DNA from: Cyathus striatus | Lineage: Eukaryota > Basidiomycota > Agaricomycetes > Agaricales > Nidulariaceae | Assembly: GCA_025738555.1 (NCBI GenBank) | Contig: JAOVFP010000022.1 | Span: forward strand, 1,984,001-2,048,000 | Length of the DNA: 64,000 nt | Reading direction: 5' to 3' | Part shown: positions 57,901 through 64,000 of the stretch, one piece after another | Position numbering within the stretch: position 1 is the first letter of the stretch | How the letters are laid out: each line of letters starts with the position of its first letter | Made by a program: the position numbers and the translations under genes | The notes under the pieces: generated by a model | Told to the model about the DNA's origin: nothing | Seen by the model: only the letters and a program-made list of their open reading frames with translations | The model's database searches: none

Positions 57901-58961
57901 AGAGCCATCATCAGCGCAAGATAAAAAATATATAACCCCTGAAATGGAACCCAAGCTTCCAGTATGGAATAAACTTTTAGACAATATGAGAGCTCCTTCT
58001 GGAATGGTGAAATTCAAAGATGGAATTGGCGAGATTCCCCTTATACTTATACCAGGTATGTTGTTCAAATTCTAGTTATAAGATGTCTGTGACTCAAAAT
58101 CTTTCAGACATTACTGGATCTTCAGGTATCTTCAAGTTACAGTGTCAAGACATGTACAAGTCTGCTGTTTGGTCAGTTGATATAACGCAAGAGCCTCCTA
58201 CAAAGTTTGATTCTGTCCATCACCTCGCTTCATTCTATCTGAAACAAATCAAGGTCAGGGTTGTGGATATATATGTAATTAACTGCCACTTATGATAATT
58301 ATTTCAGAGGGAGCGCCCTGTGGGACCATATCGCTTTGCTTCGATCAGCGGGTCTTCCGTAATCTTGCTGTATCTTGTCAAGCTTCTTGAACAATCAGGA
58401 GATAAAATCCTTCAAGTCGCTTTTCTGGATCATTTCCCTAGTGTCTATCTTCATGGGGTTAGCAATCCTTCAGTATTTAATCCAAATATTTCCGCTACGG
58501 ACCTCAACAATTATGTGAACGACAATCTTAGGCGCATTCAAAGGATGGTATCAGCTGCAAGGAAACCAGAGCTGGAAGCCACTCTTGCATGGGTTTCAGA
58601 TGGATTAGATGCTATAATTAACAACCAACCGATCCATCCACTTATGGAAAACACGATGAAAAGAATGAAAAACACAATTTCGATTTGTATCAAGTTCTTG
58701 TTTGGAGATGAATTTCGCTTGGAAGGAGAATGGTCTCGGGATCTCTACATCTCATGGCTGAAGTCAATGAACGCAGTACCCACGATTTATTTAAGCAGTG
58801 AAGGTATATGCACATTCTGTGAAGCACCCGAGGAGTTGGCTACTGGTCTAGGTGCGAAGGAAGCCTACCCTGATGCACGGGTTGTCGTTGTACCTGGTGA
58901 ACACCACGAGGTTTTATCCAGAAAACGTACAGTTGATGACCTGGAGAAGGATTTTGTTTAG
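54946..58961 (+). CDS. NRPS-like A-T-TE synthetase, copy 2
   Basis: Paralogue of the gene at 29305-33263, with the same domain order and intron sites. Adenylation: 'PVFQYADDGGGLHYVTW', A3 'IIYHTSGSTGHPKPIYLTHE' (canonical), A4 'SIHGLPFYHSMVYSL', A5 'SPSFGTTETGP', 'LWRVIGRQ' + 'DTLIVHSSGEKTNPIPIEE', C-terminal Lys in 'YTDKGYPKRHSI'. Thiolation: 'DDDIFSYGADS|LCAML', the Ser codon split AG|C by an intron at 57671-57725. Thioesterase: 'PYRFASISGSSVILLYLV' and 'VVVVPGEHHEVLS'. The intron at 56641-56693 begins GC, like the matching intron of copy 1; ignoring it gives a false frameshift and stop. Expected action: ATP-dependent activation of a carboxylic acid, tethering on phosphopantetheine, TE-catalysed release or condensation; substrate unknown. 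MAALSTPA at 54961 is an alternative start. It lies 3.5 kb downstream of the oxygenase on the same strand. Confidence 0.9.
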
Positions 58962-59610
58962 TCTATATGATATATTGCATGCCTCCCCTGCTATAAATGT
59001 TTTCTCTGGCTATTTGGTCTTTGTGTATTTAGTAATACCTACTATATACATATATATATTCTGCTCGCTGAGGGTAGGTACAGACCATTCTCTGCCAACG
59101 ATCCGATCTTTGTACATACATCCTGGATAGATCTACTACATATTGACGGACCCCTTTGTTATCTCACTTCAGCATGGTTATAATCTATCAACCCTAGTAT
59201 TCGGTGTATGCCGATCTTGGAGGTAGCTTACTAAATACTAGCTCTATGTACTTATCTAGAGCACTGGCCTGAACGGCGTCGTGCTCACATCTCACCAATT
59301 TCGACATTGTAGATCACTAGGGAAATGTGTATGTCATATTTCTTGTATCTAAAATAGACACTGACCATAAACTACTATCTACACTGGTACCCGTATAACA
59401 ATTAGAAATGGATACTCTACAAAATATGCGCGACATAATTCGAAACCCAAATATAACCACATATACTTATGAGTTGACTAAAATATTAGAACTTAGAGAC
59501 AATGTGCCAGGATACGTATGCTACAAGGGTGCTACGGTGCTCATTAAACCAGATGGTATAATGCTTCCTAGGTCCAAGGGGAATCATACTCCCCGTTTTC
59601 CAAACCAATA
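58962..59610. other. Intergenic, 3' of synthetase 2
   Basis: A non-coding gap between convergent genes. An 80-codon plus-strand frame at 59408-59650 runs into the 3' end of the transcription factor gene on the other strand and has no motif. Confidence 0.5.
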
Positions 59611-61489
59611 TCATGCCATATCACCGAAATGTCCATTAGGTTGCTGGTAGAAATCTCCATATTCCTCAGGAGTATCTGGCGTATAACACGCCCTTTCTTC
59701 ATGTCGAGAAATATTACATAGCACAAGGTTTCCAGTAGGATTATACGTTTCACTGTAATACCACGACATGTCATCGAACGTCCTTTCTGCACCTTGGGCT
59801 GGGATAAAATTTTCCGTATTGAAAGTCTCCCACTCGGAGGATACCTGGCTCGAAGTACTAGTATCCCGCGGATAAAAATTGCGCATGTGAGGTAAGTGCC
59901 AAGAGGTCTGATCCCCGGTTTCACGGTAGCGAGGAAGAGAATAAGTGTATGATGAATGGAGAGTAGTTGGTGGAAATAGTGGCGGCAGCTGTGTCTCTCC
60001 TGGTACCGGGGAAAGTGGGAACGAATTTGATGCCGGTGATTTTGGAGGCGGATGGTGTTTGAAAGAGTAAATGATTGAGAAGAGAGGTTTTATTGAGCCC
60101 TCACTGGACGATGAGTGGTTTTCGATGACCTGCAAAATTCTACAGTCCGACAAGTCCTGGCCTAACAGAATGTTAATCAACATAACACTGGCTCTCGGCG
60201 AGCAAAAACCTTACATACCTGTTGTTTTGCACAGTTCTACCCAATAGGAAGGGACAAGCTTCGACCCATACAACCACTTATCCTCCCGATTTCCCAGCAC
60301 AACAATCTCCGACTCCTCATGATGTATTTCACTGTTCCCAATAAACACGCGTGCCACAGCACGGCACTCGTCTACAATGAGCTGCGTCGAGGACGTAAAA
60401 GATACAGTCGGAACAAAATTCCATAATGGATTCGGGGCTACAATCTTCAGATGCCTCATGGTCGAATTTAACGGCATGGTGTCAGAGGGTGACGAACTCA
60501 TGGCCGTCACGAACTCGATGCAAACGCTAGCCGGTTCCACAAAAGGGGACGGTGGTGGTGGAGGGGGTGTGGCAGAGTAAAAGCTCATGTCGTCAAATTG
60601 CATTGTGGGTTCGGGATCGAGACCTAACTCAGCTACAGCAGGCGACAATGTGGATAGCGGATAGGATGCACTCGATGGTGATACAGAAGCTGTATAGCTC
60701 GGCGAAGGGGTTTCATTTATCAGAGGTGGTAGAAGATGCGAGCTGGTCCCTTCCTCGTAGAAAGAAGCCGCGGGAAGAGGCTCGTCCGGAGGAGGAAGAA
60801 GGTCTGGTCGCGTTAGGAGCTTTAGAACTAGAAGGATGATGAGCATGGTTAATGAGGTGAAACATAATTCACATACTGTGCTCCTCGGAACAGGTATCTC
60901 TAATCTGCTGCAGTCGACTCCCCACTTGTTTCGGTGTCCTCCTCTGTCCTGTAGCCTGGAAGACATAATCAGAGATAAATCGATTCCTCTTCGGAAACCG
61001 TTGTAGTTGCTTGGGATCTCTGGAGGATGTAGGACGATACTTTTTCAGAGCTATGGGGTTTAAGATGGCTAAGGTTAGTATGGAGTGTGTGGGGAAGGGG
61101 AAAATGTGGGAGTTACCTTCCAACAGAGCGCCCTCTAGCTTGGGAGGCCATACAGCTTCGGACTTCCTCTCCTCAGCGTCTTCCACATTTTTCTCCCCGT
61201 AATCTCGACGCTCGCTAGTGCTGAATCCGAATTGGTCCGCCCATGATTGGTATGATAATCGCCGTATGGTTCTAGCCCATCCTCGGGATGGGACGCGTCC
61301 GGCTGCATGATATTCCCATGGAGAGATAAAGGAGAACAAGGGAATGAAGAATCGCGGTTCATCGTCGTGTCTGTCGTGGAAGAAAATCAGAGAACGAGGA
61401 TCATGCTTGGGGATGCGGGGAGAAGAGAAGACAAGTGGCAAAAAAGAATAGAAGGCGGTTGGTTGGCTGGTCGGTTGTGCCCAAACCAA
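59611..61489 (-). CDS. TEA/ATTS-domain transcription factor (apparent frameshift)
   Basis: The TEA domain is at about 60890-61150: 'EAVWPPKLEGALLEG' + intron + 'ALKKYRPTSSRDPKQL', 'RFPKRNRFISDYVFQATG', 'RRTPKQVGSRLQQIRDTC'. The RRT-x-KQVGS-x-LQ recognition helix is intact. The rest is Ser/Pro-rich with a membrane-like hydrophobic stretch that is probably intronic or linker, then 'WNFVPTVSFTSSTQLIVDEC' and a Tyr/Pro-rich tail ending 'NGHFGDMA' at 59611. TEA factors (AbaA, Tec1) bind DNA and control development. The likely true N-terminus (MNRDSSFPCSPLSLHG from 61362, to 'SVEITGRKMWKTLRRG') is one frame away from the TEA exon: near 61150-61165 the shift falls in a GAGGAGAGG run. So there may be a 1-nt deletion or 2-nt insertion, a sequencing error, or the gene starts in the other frame at 61489. 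An intron joins the parts at about 60145-60230. Confidence 0.75.
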
Positions 61490-62410
61490 ACAGGGACCTA
61501 GGCGTCTGACACTCGCGCTAGTTAGAAAGCATTAAGAGTCTTATGGCAATATTCATTGAATGTGCCATTCTGTGGCTGAAGCGACAAATGAGGTTTGACT
61601 CGAATGTGGATGTCGTTGCGGTTGATGCCAGATGAAAATAATAAATTAGATGGAATCGGTGGGCGTGACATTAGTTACTCAGATCTTGGGGATAGAGATT
61701 GGATGCGGAGATCTTGCCGTTTCTGGATGATGGTACATTGACAGAATGTCTATTAAACGATGTTCTTCTCTGAAAAAATTGAGAGTGATTTCCGAAACAA
61801 GTTTCGGTGCCATGACATTGATGCCTGGGGAGTAAATACATGAAAGATATCGGGAATTTCCTGCAGTTAGAATCTTGGGAGGACGGGATCAGGGATTTGA
61901 CGCTTCATCTATAATTCTAGATCCGAACATTAACCAGGTGAAAACAAAACATGACGAAACCTGGTGGCTGAAACCAATCGATGGGGGATATAACATGAAA
62001 TACTTGGAGTATAAACCGATGATAGACCGCACAAAATTTGGGTCGGCCACATGTACTTCACAGTCCTTATTACAAGTTACTTGACGAATGGTTTTTATTT
62101 TGGGTTCTCTTGATTTTCGTCCAGGTTATCGATAAGCAAGTCGGCGGTGTGTGAGACGATCGGACTTGGCGACTTGTCGTGAGGCACGACTGTGCGACCC
62201 GGGCGGAAGCAAATATTGATCCCATTTGGTCTTTTATTTGTGCTTATTTATAATACAAGCTGATTATGTATGACAAGCCTAAAATTTAGCAATTCAGATT
62301 TCTATTTTCAATTTAATAACTGAGCTTTATCGTTTATCGTCTCCCGTCTTCAGAGACTCGGCAGTCTCGTCAAAGCATAAGAACGGAAAACATATTGCTT
62401 GTAGAATATC
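61490..62410. other. Divergent promoter region
   Basis: A 0.9-kb spacer between the TEA-factor gene (minus) and the WD40 gene (plus). It should hold both promoters. No gene or clear motif was recognised; a 69-codon frame at 61875-62084 has no features. Confidence 0.5.
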
Positions 62411-63881
<1,471 letters not shown>

Positions 63882-64000
63882 GGTACCACTCCAAATGCTT
63901 AATTGCGATGCAATAAGCATCGTTGCGTGCGCTATCTATGCCACCTGTTGATCGTTGATGTGCGCATTCTGGCCTGCGCACTACCCACCACCCAGTCTAT
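63882..64000. other. 3' flank of the WD40 gene, window end
   Basis: Only 119 bases after the stop codon. Nothing recognisable. Confidence 0.5.

Overview
The window looks like nuclear DNA of an agaricomycete (mushroom-forming basidiomycete). Genes are split by many introns of about 45-60 bp, intergenic DNA is AT-rich, and several families are typical of that class: DUF6535 and DUF6533 membrane proteins, a CYP63-like P450, A-T-TE 'acetyl-CoA synthetase-like' proteins, a basidiomycete-type TEA factor, and an F-box protein. Nothing points to a prokaryote, organelle or virus.

Layout. 1-7.7 kb is gene-poor and repeat-rich, with diverged tandem repeats and a 388-bp TA-flanked MITE whose empty site is visible next door. 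7.7-9.0 kb is a dead zinc-type alcohol dehydrogenase/quinone reductase. 9.2-12.5 kb holds an F-box protein and a His/Pro-rich repeat protein. 13.0-22.0 kb is a tandem duplication of about 4.4 kb carrying a DUF6535 gene: the right copy is intact (about 753 codons, 3 exons), while the left copy is a pseudogene broken by stops, a frameshift and a 940-bp transposon. 22.3-26.0 kb has a 14-exon P450 and a microbial-type poly(ADP-ribose) glycohydrolase. 26.5-35.9 kb, all on the minus strand, is aquaglyceroporin - A-T-TE synthetase - aquaglyceroporin. 37.3-42.2 kb has a DUF6533 seven-helix-like gene and a pair of small membrane-protein paralogues. 42.8-44.9 kb contains two near-identical 917/918-bp transposons, each with its own 5-bp target duplication. 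46.7-51.4 kb is a full-length psi-factor oxygenase (haem dioxygenase fused to P450). 54.9-59.0 kb is a second A-T-TE synthetase on the opposite strand. 59.6-61.5 kb is a TEA-domain transcription factor with an apparent frameshift, and 62.4-63.9 kb is a WDR5/Swd3 orthologue.

Working together (inference). The most interesting neighbourhood is 26-59 kb: two paralogous A-T-TE enzymes, two aquaglyceroporins and an oxylipin-forming Ppo, with a P450 close by. This could be a small secondary-metabolism or lipid-signal cluster, possibly activating or releasing an acyl/oxylipin substrate, but no substrate can be read from the sequence. The paired paralogues (aquaporins, synthetases, DUF6535, small membrane proteins) suggest a locus shaped by repeated local duplication and by MITEs. 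Exon models were made by eye from splice signals and family conservation; they are not RNA-verified.
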